DNA of 64,000 nucleotides from Candidatus Agathobaculum pullicola (GTDB lineage Bacteria; Bacillota; Clostridia; Oscillospirales; Butyricicoccaceae): positions 1 through 64,000 of the forward strand of contig DXEF01000049.1 in NCBI GenBank assembly GCA_019115085.1, read 5' to 3'. The notes beneath the pieces are model-generated. The model searched no databases and was not told the DNA's origin. It was given only the letters and a program-made list of their open reading frames with translations. Positions 1 to 7,107 of this stretch are shown piece after piece; within the stretch, counting starts at the first letter, position 1, and each line of letters starts with the position of its first letter. The position numbers and the translations under genes are program-made.

Positions 1-12
1 AGAGGTGGGAAA

Positions 13-453
13 ATGCAAATTGAAATTAAGATTGATGATAGCTGCAAGGAAACCAAAGTGATTGTAGTTACTGACAAGATAACCGATGAAATAAACGCAC
101 TTGTAAAAAAACTCGCCGAGGATACCACGCAATTTCTTGCAGGGTTTCAAGGGGATACATTGAAAATCTTGGATCAGCAAGAAGTTTTGCATATTTATAC
201 AGCAAACGGCAAGGTATTTGCAGTGACGGATTGTGGGGAATATCAGCTGCGGTTGCGATTATATGAGCTTGAAGAACGGCTTGATAGAATAAGTTTCGTT
301 CGTATATCTAATTCTGAAATTATTAACCTTAAAAAGGTCAAGAAATTTGATTTAAATTACACTGGAACGATTTGTGTTTTCTTGACGAATGGTACTGTTA
401 CTTATGTTTCAAGGCGATATGTTTCAAAAATTAAGCAAGTGTTAGGGATATGA
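13..453 (+). CDS. Stand-alone LytTR DNA-binding regulator
   Basis: A 146-residue predicted transcription regulator. Residues about 40-146 read as a LytTR DNA-binding domain (motif RISNSEIINLKKV followed by a beta hairpin and SRRYVSKIKQVL at the end). There is no receiver domain, so it is not a classical response regulator. The ATG follows AGAGGTGGG at positions 1-9, so the start is secure, but the promoter lies outside the window. A DUF3021 membrane gene starts 10 bases after the stop. LytTR plus DUF3021 is a recurrent Firmicutes pair, often autoregulated (family knowledge). Both genes are visibly richer in A/T than everything after about 960, which suggests separate acquisition. Confidence 0.85.
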   Translation: MQIEIKIDDSCKETKVIVVTDKITDEINALVKKLAEDTTQFLAGFQGDTLKILDQQEVLHIYTANGKVFAVTDCGEYQLRLRLYELEERLDRISFVRISNSEIINLKKVKKFDLNYTGTICVFLTNGTVTYVSRRYVSKIKQVLGI

Positions 454-463
454 GGTGCATGAT

Positions 464-931
464 ATGAAGAAAAAAATAGCTATCAGATGTCTGCTTGGAG
501 CGCCGATTGGTTTAGCAATTAGCACCGCTATCGCAATCGCCATTTCATTGGTCATAGGTGATGGTCGTTTTTATCCGGTTGTTCCGGAATTGATTGCAAG
601 CTGTGGAACGGAAATCAATGCGGTTTTGTTACAATCTGTTTGCTCTGTATTGTATGGTGCGGCGTGGGCTGGCGCTTCTGTGATTTGGGAAATAGATGAT
701 TGGAGTATTCTCCATCAAACGGCCACGCACCTGATGATATGTTCCCTTGCAACCTTTCCGATGGCATACTTTATGCGTTGGATGGAACATAGCATTGAGG
801 GTATTTTGATTTATTTTGCCATTTTCCTTGCAATTTATTTCCTGATATGGATTTCTCAATATCTGTCTATCAAAAAGCGTGTGCAGCAGATCAATAGAAA
901 AGTTGCGCAGAACAATTGTGTGGAAAAGTAA
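464..931 (+). CDS. DUF3021 family four-helix membrane protein
   Basis: About 155 residues with four hydrophobic segments (near residues 6-32, 48-72, 83-104 and 112-136) and a short basic tail, matching the size and layout of DUF3021 proteins. The reading frame opens at a GTG at 455, but the ATG at 464 is preferred because GAGGTG (452-457) sits 6 bases before it. It follows the LytTR gene by 10 bases and is presumably co-transcribed. Function of the family is unknown; the pairing suggests the membrane protein modulates or is controlled by the LytTR regulator (inference). AT-rich like its neighbour. Confidence 0.75.
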   Translation: MKKKIAIRCLLGAPIGLAISTAIAIAISLVIGDGRFYPVVPELIASCGTEINAVLLQSVCSVLYGAAWAGASVIWEIDDWSILHQTATHLMICSLATFPMAYFMRWMEHSIEGILIYFAIFLAIYFLIWISQYLSIKKRVQQINRKVAQNNCVEK

Positions 932-1120
932 GCAAACCAAACGAGCAGCAAATTCACACGATTCAGTCAAAGACAGTATCCGCATCCGGGTTGTCGATTT
1001 TGACGCCAGAGATTCCATTGCCCGAAACACAAAAATACTTTGTGCGAAAGGTGAGATAGCCGCCCGCAAAATTTATGAAGGCGGCTGAGTGGCGGTATGT
1101 TTCGTATGGCAAATCTGCTC

Positions 1121-1963
1121 TTATGGAAGTTTTTGCTCCAGCAAAGGCCGCACACCCTCCCACTCGCTCTGATGCAGGCAGCACAGACTTTCGTATGGAA
1201 CGGTCTGCGCACTGCCATCCATACGGCAAGCGGGCAAGTCATGTGGAGCGTCATGCGCAGCGGCGAAATCGCAAAGCGCGACGAAAACCATATCCGCGAC
1301 CTCGCAGCCGGGGGAAAAAGGCGGAATACCGTCCATGCGGGTGAGAAAAGCGAAGGCAAGTTCGTCATCAAAGCCGCCGTCCTCGCCCCGTGCATACTGT
1401 TGGCGATAGCTGCCTGCCGGAAGGATATCCTCCGGACTTAGCATAAGCCCGATTTCCTCTCGTGCTTCGCGCAGTATGGCGGTTTCCGGCGTTTCGCCCG
1501 GGTCAATATGTCCGGTGGCGGACAAATCGAAACCACCAGGATAAAGCGGACGGTCAAACTGGCGTTGCTGTAGCCACAGACCGGGGATACCGTTCCGCAT
1601 ACCGATGGTCCAAAGGTGACAGACATGGTGATACAGCCCTTGTGCGTGTACGACCGCGCGTGGCCGTTCGCCGCAGGCGCGTCCGTCGGCATCGTACACA
1701 GTCAACAGCTCTCCTCCGCTTTGCGCTTGGATCAGCGTCTGCTTCTGCGCGCGGGGGAGACGCTTGATTTCCGATTCGCGCCGCATTGCCTCACTTTGCG
1801 TGGGGAAAATCTCACTGTACACCAGTGTGACCGGACCACGGCCGCGGGTATATTTAGCGCCCTTGCCGCTGTTGTGCGCGGCTAAACGAGCGGTCAAATC
1901 ATTGGTCCAGCCGCAATACAGTGTGTCATCCGCACAGCGCAGAATATAGGTGTAATTGCTCAT
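1121..1963 (-). CDS. GIY-YIG endonuclease domain fused to a Nudix hydrolase
   Basis: 280 residues, two domains. Residues 1-85 are a UPF0213/YhbQ-type GIY-YIG nuclease: YIL and YCG form the GIY-YIG core, with the arginine-rich KYTRGRGP and the catalytic-type glutamate in RRESEIKRL. Residues 95-280 resemble the YfcD/Idi-like Nudix group (VYDADGRACGE lead-in), with a complete Nudix box GX5EX7REUXEEXGU at about 151-173 (GHIDPGETPE...REAREEIGL). The start at 1963 is chosen because it gives a 4-base ATGA overlap with the upstream flavodoxin stop (1960-1963), implying translational coupling; the longer frame is shadow. GIY-YIG domains cut or process nucleic acids and Nudix domains hydrolyse nucleoside diphosphate derivatives. 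What the fusion acts on is not known. Confidence 0.85.
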   Translation of the reverse strand: MSNYTYILRCADDTLYCGWTNDLTARLAAHNSGKGAKYTRGRGPVTLVYSEIFPTQSEAMRRESEIKRLPRAQKQTLIQAQSGGELLTVYDADGRACGERPRAVVHAQGLYHHVCHLWTIGMRNGIPGLWLQQRQFDRPLYPGGFDLSATGHIDPGETPETAILREAREEIGLMLSPEDILPAGSYRQQYARGEDGGFDDELAFAFLTRMDGIPPFSPGCEVADMVFVALCDFAAAHDAPHDLPACRMDGSAQTVPYESLCCLHQSEWEGVRPLLEQKLP

Positions 1964-2376
1964 TGATGCGAGCGGATATCCCGCTGGGCGACGACCTTGC
2001 AGCCCTTGCTGCAAATCAGGGCGCGCACCTTGTCGTGACTTTTTTCGCTGCTGCCGCTGGCCGAGACAAGCAGCACCTCTACCTCTTTGCCGGAAGGCAG
2101 AAGATTGACCATGGTGTTAAACGGCGGGGCGGGGAAACCGGCCCAGACCGGCGCCATCAGGACAATCCGTTCGTAGCCGGACAGGTCGAGCGCCTGTTGC
2201 AGCGGCACGCTTTTCTGCCGGATGGCGGCAGGACAGCCGCGGGTAAAGGCAGTCAGCAGGTTATATTTTTTGGCCGGTACGGCTTCCAGCAGGTCAGCGC
2301 CGCGCGCGTTGGCTTCCGCGCGGGCAAAGGACCGCGTTGCGCCGCCCTGAGAGAAATAAACAACGGCGGTTTTCAT
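1960..2376 (-). CDS. Flavodoxin-like protein
   Basis: 138 residues with a flavodoxin-type FMN-binding N terminus (VVYFSQGGATRSFA, phosphate loop S-Q-G-G-A-T) and the central beta strand and loop VLMAPVWAGFPAPPFNT typical of short flavodoxin/NADPH-dependent oxidoreductase families. Likely an electron carrier or FMN-binding domain protein in the cytosol. ATG 2376 is preferred over the GTG at 2385 because AAGGAG (about 2389-2394) is then 10-12 bases upstream. Its stop overlaps the ATG of the GIY-YIG/Nudix gene (ATGA), so the two are translated together. Shorter than classical flavodoxin (about 148). Confidence 0.75.
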   Translation of the reverse strand: MKTAVVYFSQGGATRSFARAEANARGADLLEAVPAKKYNLLTAFTRGCPAAIRQKSVPLQQALDLSGYERIVLMAPVWAGFPAPPFNTMVNLLPSGKEVEVLLVSASGSSEKSHDKVRALICSKGCKVVAQRDIRSHQ

Positions 2377-2434
2377 GCGATGCACTCTCCTTGTTGCTAT
2401 CAGGTAATCATAGGAACTATTCTTAGTATATCAC

Positions 2435-2475
2435 AAAAAAGAAAGCAGCGGACGTATAATCCGCTGCTTTTTTGT
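2435..2475. terminator. Bidirectional intrinsic terminator
   Basis: AAGCAGCGGA (2443-2452) pairs perfectly with TCCGCTGCTT (2460-2469), flanked by an A-run on the left and T-run on the right. On the minus strand it closes the gene ending at 2479. Confidence 0.8.
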
Positions 2476-2478
2476 CTG

Positions 2479-2889
2479 TTATTCTGTGCTTTCCGGCCTT
2501 TGTCCCGCAGCGTCGCGCCCGGTTTTCCGATTTTTGTATAGTCGGTTGCCGATAAAATAGCCAATTGAAGCGCATACGATGGCGCATATATTGGCATCCG
2601 GCGGATGAAAGCCTGCGATGCCGACCAGTCCGGAAATCAGATATCCCCCTGCCACACCCAGTGCGGTACAGTGGAAGCCCACGCGCGGCATGCCGAAAAT
2701 CCGTACATCGGCGGGATCGATATCTGCCGCTTCAGCCAGTGCTTCCTCGGTGACGTCATCTGGTCTTTCGATCATTGCCTCGCTGTCAGTTGCTGTGGAC
2801 AGGGCGGCTTGATCGGTTTCCGATGGTTGCGCAACGGTTTGCACGGATTCGGTCTGTTCTGCGGTCAGCGGCTTGTGGTTTTCACTCAT
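2479..2889 (-). CDS. Small acidic membrane protein of unknown function
   Basis: 136 residues. The first 60 are acidic and low-complexity (many E, T, D, A), then FGMPRVGFHCTALG leads into two hydrophobic segments (about 77-95 and 100-117) with a short basic tail. I do not recognise a family. It starts 33 bases downstream of the PspC gene and is followed by a terminator, so the two are probably one short operon. Likely a small inner-membrane protein with a cytosolic acidic N terminus (inference from the positive-inside rule). Confidence 0.6.
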   Translation of the reverse strand: MSENHKPLTAEQTESVQTVAQPSETDQAALSTATDSEAMIERPDDVTEEALAEAADIDPADVRIFGMPRVGFHCTALGVAGGYLISGLVGIAGFHPPDANICAIVCASIGYFIGNRLYKNRKTGRDAAGQRPESTE

Positions 2890-2922
2890 AAGGGGGGCAC
2901 ATCCTCTCGTTGGGGAGGGGTT

Positions 2923-3120
2923 TTACTGGACGGTGCTCTGCGTTGGGATGATAATGGCAGCAAGGATATAGGCCAAAATGCCGGTTCCGCCGAAACAGCA
3001 GAGAAAAGCCCAGGCAAGGCGAATCAGCGTTGAGTCGAGACCGAAATATTCAGCAATGCCCGCGCATACGCCGCACAGCATGCGGTCGGATTCGCTGCGG
3101 TACAGTTTCTTGCCATTCAT
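2923..3120 (-). CDS. PspC domain protein
   Basis: 65 residues matching the PspC (phage shock protein C) domain: KLYRSESDRMLCGVCAGIAEYFG, then DSTLIRLAWA and a single hydrophobic helix ending IIIPTQ. In Firmicutes such one-domain PspC proteins sit in the membrane and are linked to envelope stress. It lies 144 bases downstream of the PadR-HAAS operon on the same strand, so it may belong to the same envelope-stress regulon (inference). Confidence 0.9.
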   Translation of the reverse strand: MNGKKLYRSESDRMLCGVCAGIAEYFGLDSTLIRLAWAFLCCFGGTGILAYILAAIIIPTQSTVQ

Positions 3121-3263
3121 AGTAAAAACTCCTTTTCTTCTATCATACGTTGTTTTGGAGGGTTCGTCAAGGGCGAGACGAATAAAGGCACCAATTGCTC
3201 AAAATCTCTATGGGCATCGGGGCGGCATCCTCCAAAAGCGGATGGAGCATGATGTGCGTCCGG

Positions 3264-3572
3264 TCAGTCGAACCACCAGTCGGGGTCAAAAACATCCAGA
3301 GCATCATCGACAACATCGTCAACCGTATCGCCTATCCAGTCGCCCGGATGATCCTCAAACCAACCGGAATGCCAGCCGTGTTCATTTTTCCATGTGTAAT
3401 AATGCCACCGGCTTTGTATGCCATAGGTAAGGTCGCGCAGGCTTTCGGTGACGGGATGCAGCACACCATTATAATAGGAGCCGTACAACCGTCCGCCGGC
3501 GGCCCAGCCGCCCAGCATCATGCAGCCGCCAACCACCAGTATAGCGCAGCAGGCAAGAGCGAGTTTCTTCAT
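3264..3572 (-). CDS. Small exported or membrane-anchored protein, PadR-HAAS operon
   Basis: 102 residues. An N-terminal hydrophobic segment (residues 4-24, with VVGGC that could act as a weak lipobox) is followed by an aromatic and aspartate-rich domain (repeated DD, WHYYTW, DPDWWFD). No family recognised. Its ATG overlaps the HAAS-gene stop as ATGA (3569-3572), so it is translationally coupled and should work with that protein. In related operons this position is usually taken by a DUF4097 adhesin-like protein; this one is much shorter and looks different. Confidence 0.6.
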   Translation of the reverse strand: MKKLALACCAILVVGGCMMLGGWAAGGRLYGSYYNGVLHPVTESLRDLTYGIQSRWHYYTWKNEHGWHSGWFEDHPGDWIGDTVDDVVDDALDVFDPDWWFD

Positions 3573-4228
3573 TTTGCGTCACCTCCGTTTTTATGGGTGC
3601 GGCCACGCCACTTGTCGATGGGCCATCGAAGCAGGGCCACAAAAGCGCGAAACAGGGGAGGCACGAACAGAATACACAGCTTGATGATCAAAAGTGAGAG
3701 CAGAACACCCAGCGCAAACAGCGCAAGACCGCAGCCGAGGGTCATGACCGCACTGGCCGGCATGCTCCATAGGACAAAGGACATGCCGCATAGGATGACA
3801 CCCGCCGCCAGCAGGCAGAGCGGAACGACCACGGCAAATGCCAATACCATCAGCACAATGGACAGAACAACGCCGAACAGGGTGACAAGCAGGCCGATGA
3901 GCACGCCAGCGAGCGGGATGCCGATTGGAATGGCCAGCAGCACAAGCACAACCAGCAGCCATGGATTGATGCCGTTCCAGCGGCGCTTGTTTTGCTGCGG
4001 CGCGGCATTGTCCGATGCGGGCGGCACGGGCGTGACTTCCCGATAATCCGCAAGGATCTGCCCGGCTACTTTTTCCGGCGCGCCCAGATCGGCAATGACT
4101 TTCTCCTCATTTTCCGGGCCTGCGTCGTCAAAATATTCCTCATAATAGCGCAGGGCGCTGGCGCGTTCTTCCTCGGGCAGGACGGAAAGCGCACGCCGCA
4201 GCGCTGCCATATACTCAGTTCTGTTCAT
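3569..4228 (-). CDS. HAAS (DUF1700) domain membrane protein
   Basis: 219 residues. The N terminus MNRTEYMAALRRAL...EERASALRYYEEYFDDAG is the HAAS/DUF1700 signature (about residues 1-65). It is followed by four or five strongly hydrophobic helices (about 95-200) and a basic C terminus. The long open frame extends upstream, but the start at 4228 is fixed by an ATGA overlap with the padR stop (4225-4228). HAAS proteins are partners of PadR regulators and are thought to link the regulator to the membrane. The pair plus the 102-residue protein form one coupled unit. Confidence 0.85.
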   Translation of the reverse strand: MNRTEYMAALRRALSVLPEEERASALRYYEEYFDDAGPENEEKVIADLGAPEKVAGQILADYREVTPVPPASDNAAPQQNKRRWNGINPWLLVVLVLLAIPIGIPLAGVLIGLLVTLFGVVLSIVLMVLAFAVVVPLCLLAAGVILCGMSFVLWSMPASAVMTLGCGLALFALGVLLSLLIIKLCILFVPPLFRAFVALLRWPIDKWRGRTHKNGGDAK

Positions 4229-4542
4229 TGGTGATTTCCTCCAAAAAAGATCGCGTCGATTCCGTTTCGGTAATTTTGCCAGTCGATACGGTGCTGGCGG
4301 AGCTGGACGCGTCCGTGTTCGGTAATTTTGTAATAGCGTCGGTTGCGTCCGGCAAAGGCCTCGTCGTAGATTGACAGATAGCCGTCCTTTTGCAGGCGAC
4401 GCAGTACCGGATACAGTGTTGATTCGGAGATTTCCAGCACTTTTTGCACATCCTGTGTGATGCGGTAGCCATAAGTGCTCTCCCGCTCGACCACTGCAAG
4501 CACGATTCCGTCGAGCAGGGAGGAGGCGATCGGGTATGACAT
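4225..4542 (-). CDS. PadR family transcriptional repressor
   Basis: 105 residues, a minimal PadR winged helix: SSLLDGIVLAVVERESTYGY, ISESTLYPVLRRLQKDGYL (recognition helix and wing) and YYKITEHGR. The frame is open 138 bases further upstream, but ATG 4542 has GAGAGGTGG 6 bases before it and gives a normal PadR length. It heads the HAAS operon and is coupled to it by ATGA. A perfect inverted repeat 32 bases upstream is the likely autoregulatory operator. Confidence 0.92.
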   Translation of the reverse strand: MSYPIASSLLDGIVLAVVERESTYGYRITQDVQKVLEISESTLYPVLRRLQKDGYLSIYDEAFAGRNRRYYKITEHGRVQLRQHRIDWQNYRNGIDAIFFGGNHQ

Positions 4543-4573
4543 GGGATACCACCTCTCTTTTGTGTTTGCAATA

Positions 4574-4594
4574 ATATTATATGATATATAATAT
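4574..4594. promoter_or_regulatory. Candidate PadR operator, 9-bp inverted repeat
   Basis: ATATTATAT (4574-4582), GAT, ATATAATAT (4586-4594): a perfect 9-bp inverted repeat with a 3-bp spacer, 32 bases upstream of padR. Position and dyad symmetry fit a dimeric PadR site; regulation is inferred. Confidence 0.55.
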
Positions 4595-4679
4595 AGGTCG
4601 TCAACTGATATTTCAAAAAAATAGTGTGAAGGAATTGTAAATTTTGTAGAAATGATGCGCGGAAAAGCGTGGTTTCGCA

Positions 4680-4708
4680 TTGTATTTGCGCATCAAATGA
4701 CGTATAAT
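4680..4708 (+). promoter_or_regulatory. Promoter of the ddl operon
   Basis: TTGTAT (4680-4685), 17-bp spacer, TATAAT (4703-4708), 52 bases before the ddl ATG. Confidence 0.6.
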
Positions 4709-4759
4709 GTTATCTGAATAAGTAGAAGGCAACAACGAGAAGGGGCGAAACAGGAAAAA

Positions 4760-5830
4760 ATGAAACTGGCTGTATTATTTGGCGGCATTTCAAGCGAGCA
4801 CGATATTTCGTGTCTGTCCGCTGCGTCCATTCTGCGCAATTTGGACAAAAACAAATATGAGATTTACGCGGTCGGCATCACGCAGGAGGGCAAATGGTTT
4901 TATTGCCCGACCTGCGATCCCGACCGCGTTGAAAACGGTTCGTGGGAGCGCATGACAGATAAAGTGTCGGCGGTGCTCTCGCCGGACCGCGGTGTACATG
5001 GCCTGATGCTGCTGCATGAGGGCAAGACAGAGATGGTACATCTGGACTGCGTATTCCCGGTGCTGCACGGCGTCGGGGGCGAGGACGGCACGATGCAGGG
5101 CCTGCTGGAGCTGGCGGGCATCCCATATGTGGGCTGCGGCGTAGCGGCAAGCGCCAATTCGATGGATAAATCCATCACCAAGGCGATTGTAGAGACAACC
5201 GGCGTACGGCAGGCAAGATATTTCCTCGCGCTGCGGCAGGATTTTGCGCGCGACGCGGAAGGCGTGGTCCGTGCGGCGGCTGAGGCGCTCGGCTCGTTCC
5301 CGGTGTTTGTCAAGCCCTGCTCGCAAGGCTCGTCAGTCGGCGTTGCCAAGGCGGGCGACATGCTGGAGCTTGCCGCAGGTTTGACCGAGGCGTTCAAGCT
5401 GGACAGCAAGGTGCTGGTCGAGGAGTTTATTGACGGCCATGAAGTCGAGTGCGCGGTGCTGGGCAACCAGCATCCGGTGGCCTCTACCGTGGGCGAGATT
5501 GCGCCTACGCAGGCGTTCTATACCTTTGACGCCAAGTATAAGGATGAAAGCTCCAAACTGTACATCCCGGCCCATATCACCGAGACACAGATGGAAACCG
5601 TGCGGCATAACGCGCTGCGCGTATACGCCGCGCTCGGCTGCCGTGGTCTGTCCCGCGTGGACTTTTTTGTCACCCATGCGGACGGCGAGGTCGTGTTCAA
5701 TGAGCTAAACTCCATTCCGGGCTTTACCTCTATCAGTATGTATCCCAAGCTGTTTGATTACGAGGGTCTGCACTATCCTGCTCTGCTGGACCGCCTGATC
5801 GAACTGGCGCTGGAGGAACATCATGGATAA
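4760..5830 (+). CDS. ddl: D-alanine--D-alanine ligase
   Basis: 356 residues, normal length for Ddl. It makes the D-Ala-D-Ala dipeptide of peptidoglycan precursors using ATP in the cytosol. Visible marks: N-terminal LFGGISSEHDISCLSA, ATP-grasp segment PVFVKPCSQGSSVGVAKA, metal and substrate residues in RVDFFV and FNELNSIPGFTSISMYPKL. The ATG has an AAGGGG-like site upstream and a good promoter at 4680. It overlaps murI by 8 bases, so both D-amino-acid cell wall enzymes are made together. Confidence 0.97.
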   Translation: MKLAVLFGGISSEHDISCLSAASILRNLDKNKYEIYAVGITQEGKWFYCPTCDPDRVENGSWERMTDKVSAVLSPDRGVHGLMLLHEGKTEMVHLDCVFPVLHGVGGEDGTMQGLLELAGIPYVGCGVAASANSMDKSITKAIVETTGVRQARYFLALRQDFARDAEGVVRAAAEALGSFPVFVKPCSQGSSVGVAKAGDMLELAAGLTEAFKLDSKVLVEEFIDGHEVECAVLGNQHPVASTVGEIAPTQAFYTFDAKYKDESSKLYIPAHITETQMETVRHNALRVYAALGCRGLSRVDFFVTHADGEVVFNELNSIPGFTSISMYPKLFDYEGLHYPALLDRLIELALEEHHG

Positions 5831-6620
5831 TCGCGCGATTGGCGTGTTTGATTCCGGTCTGGGCGGTTTGACTGCGGTGCGGCGGCTGCACGCGCTGATG
5901 CCGCAGGAGAATATCATCTATTTCGGCGATACTGGTCGTGTGCCGTATGGTACGCGCGGACGGGATACCATTATTAAATATGCGCGGCAGGACGTTGCGT
6001 TTTTGCGGCAGTTTGACCTGAAAGCCATTATCATCGCGTGCAACACGGTGTCGTCGGTCGCGCTCGACCTGCTCGACCGGGAAAACGACATTCCGATTAT
6101 CGGTACGGTGGAGCCCGCGTGCCGCCGTGCGATGACGATGACGCAAAACGGCAGGGTCGGTGTGATTGGTACGGCGGCGACCGTGCGATCGGGTGCGTAT
6201 GAGCGCTACCTGCACCACGCGGACGGCAGCCTGACGCTGTATACTCAGCCCTGTCCGCTGTTTGTGCCGCTGGTCGAAAACGGCCGGGTGCAGCGCGGGG
6301 ATGTGGTGATCGAAACGGTCGTGGCAGAGTATCTCGCGCCGCTCAAAGACGCGGGCGTGGATACATTGATTTTGGGCTGCACGCACTATCCGCTGCTCGA
6401 GGATGTAATCGGGGACTTTATGGGCCCGGATGTGACGCTCATCGACTCGGGCGCGGAGGCGGCAAACCTCGCCTCAACCCAGTTTGACCCCGCCGAAGGA
6501 CCGGGCGAGACCCGATATTTCGTCTCGGATGATCCGGATGGGTTTGACCAGCTTGCGGGCCTGTTTTTGCAGGAGCAGATCGACGCGGGCGCGGGATTGG
6601 TTGATATTTCAAGCTACTGA
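5823..6620 (+). CDS. murI: Glutamate racemase
   Basis: 265 residues. It converts L- to D-glutamate for peptidoglycan. Motifs: GVFDSGLGGLTAVR at the N terminus, the first catalytic cysteine in IIACNTVSS, the second in LILGCTHYPLL, plus the GTVEPACRRA loop. The start overlaps ddl by 8 bases. Cell-wall D-amino acid supply thus sits in one transcription unit ahead of argS. Confidence 0.97.
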   Translation: MDNRAIGVFDSGLGGLTAVRRLHALMPQENIIYFGDTGRVPYGTRGRDTIIKYARQDVAFLRQFDLKAIIIACNTVSSVALDLLDRENDIPIIGTVEPACRRAMTMTQNGRVGVIGTAATVRSGAYERYLHHADGSLTLYTQPCPLFVPLVENGRVQRGDVVIETVVAEYLAPLKDAGVDTLILGCTHYPLLEDVIGDFMGPDVTLIDSGAEAANLASTQFDPAEGPGETRYFVSDDPDGFDQLAGLFLQEQIDAGAGLVDISSY

Positions 6621-6645
6621 AAACGGCATGGACGGAGAACAAGCA

Positions 6646-7083
6646 ATGAAAAAGGATGTTTGGCTGTCGATTTACTCCAAACAGCAGTTTGCCGACTGCG
6701 ATGAGGAGCGAATCAACTTGGTAACCGCCGCAACACTGTATGAGCGCGGCGGCAAATATTATATCGCCTATGAGGAGAGCGAGCTGACCGGGCTGGAAGG
6801 CACCAAGACCACGGTCAAGCTGGACGGTAAGAAGGTCGCGCTGATCCGGACAGGCGCATACCCTTCGCACATGCTGTTTGCCGAGGATGAGCGGCATGTT
6901 GGATTGTATCAGACACCGGTTGGCGCGGAGATGACGGTTTCCACCCACACCTCGCGTGTGAGCAATACCGTGGGGGAAAACGGCGGCGAGCTGGTGATTG
7001 ATTATACGGTGGAAGTGGATCATTCGCTGATGGGCGAGCATCATTTTGAAATGGTGGTATCCACGCAGCCGATACAGGTTTGA
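6646..7083 (+). CDS. DUF1934 (YwiB-like) beta-barrel protein
   Basis: 145 residues of the DUF1934 family: repeated beta strands such as YYIAYEESELTG, TTVKLDGKKVALIRTG and ELVIDYTVEVDHS. B. subtilis YwiB has the same fold and is also next to argS, so the neighbourhood supports the call. ATG 6646 is preferred over 6628 because GGAG at 6634-6637 precedes it by 8 bases. Function is unknown; a lipocalin-like ligand-binding barrel is the usual structural description. Confidence 0.8.
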   Translation: MKKDVWLSIYSKQQFADCDEERINLVTAATLYERGGKYYIAYEESELTGLEGTKTTVKLDGKKVALIRTGAYPSHMLFAEDERHVGLYQTPVGAEMTVSTHTSRVSNTVGENGGELVIDYTVEVDHSLMGEHHFEMVVSTQPIQV

Positions 7084-7107
7084 TAAAAATAAACGGAGAG
7101 TGAACAG

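Noticed and set aside
963..1229. Minus-strand open frame ending GNGISGVKIDNPDADTVFD.
   Set aside because: Its upstream part overlaps the Nudix gene in another frame and it has no start or family; at most a short decayed gene end.
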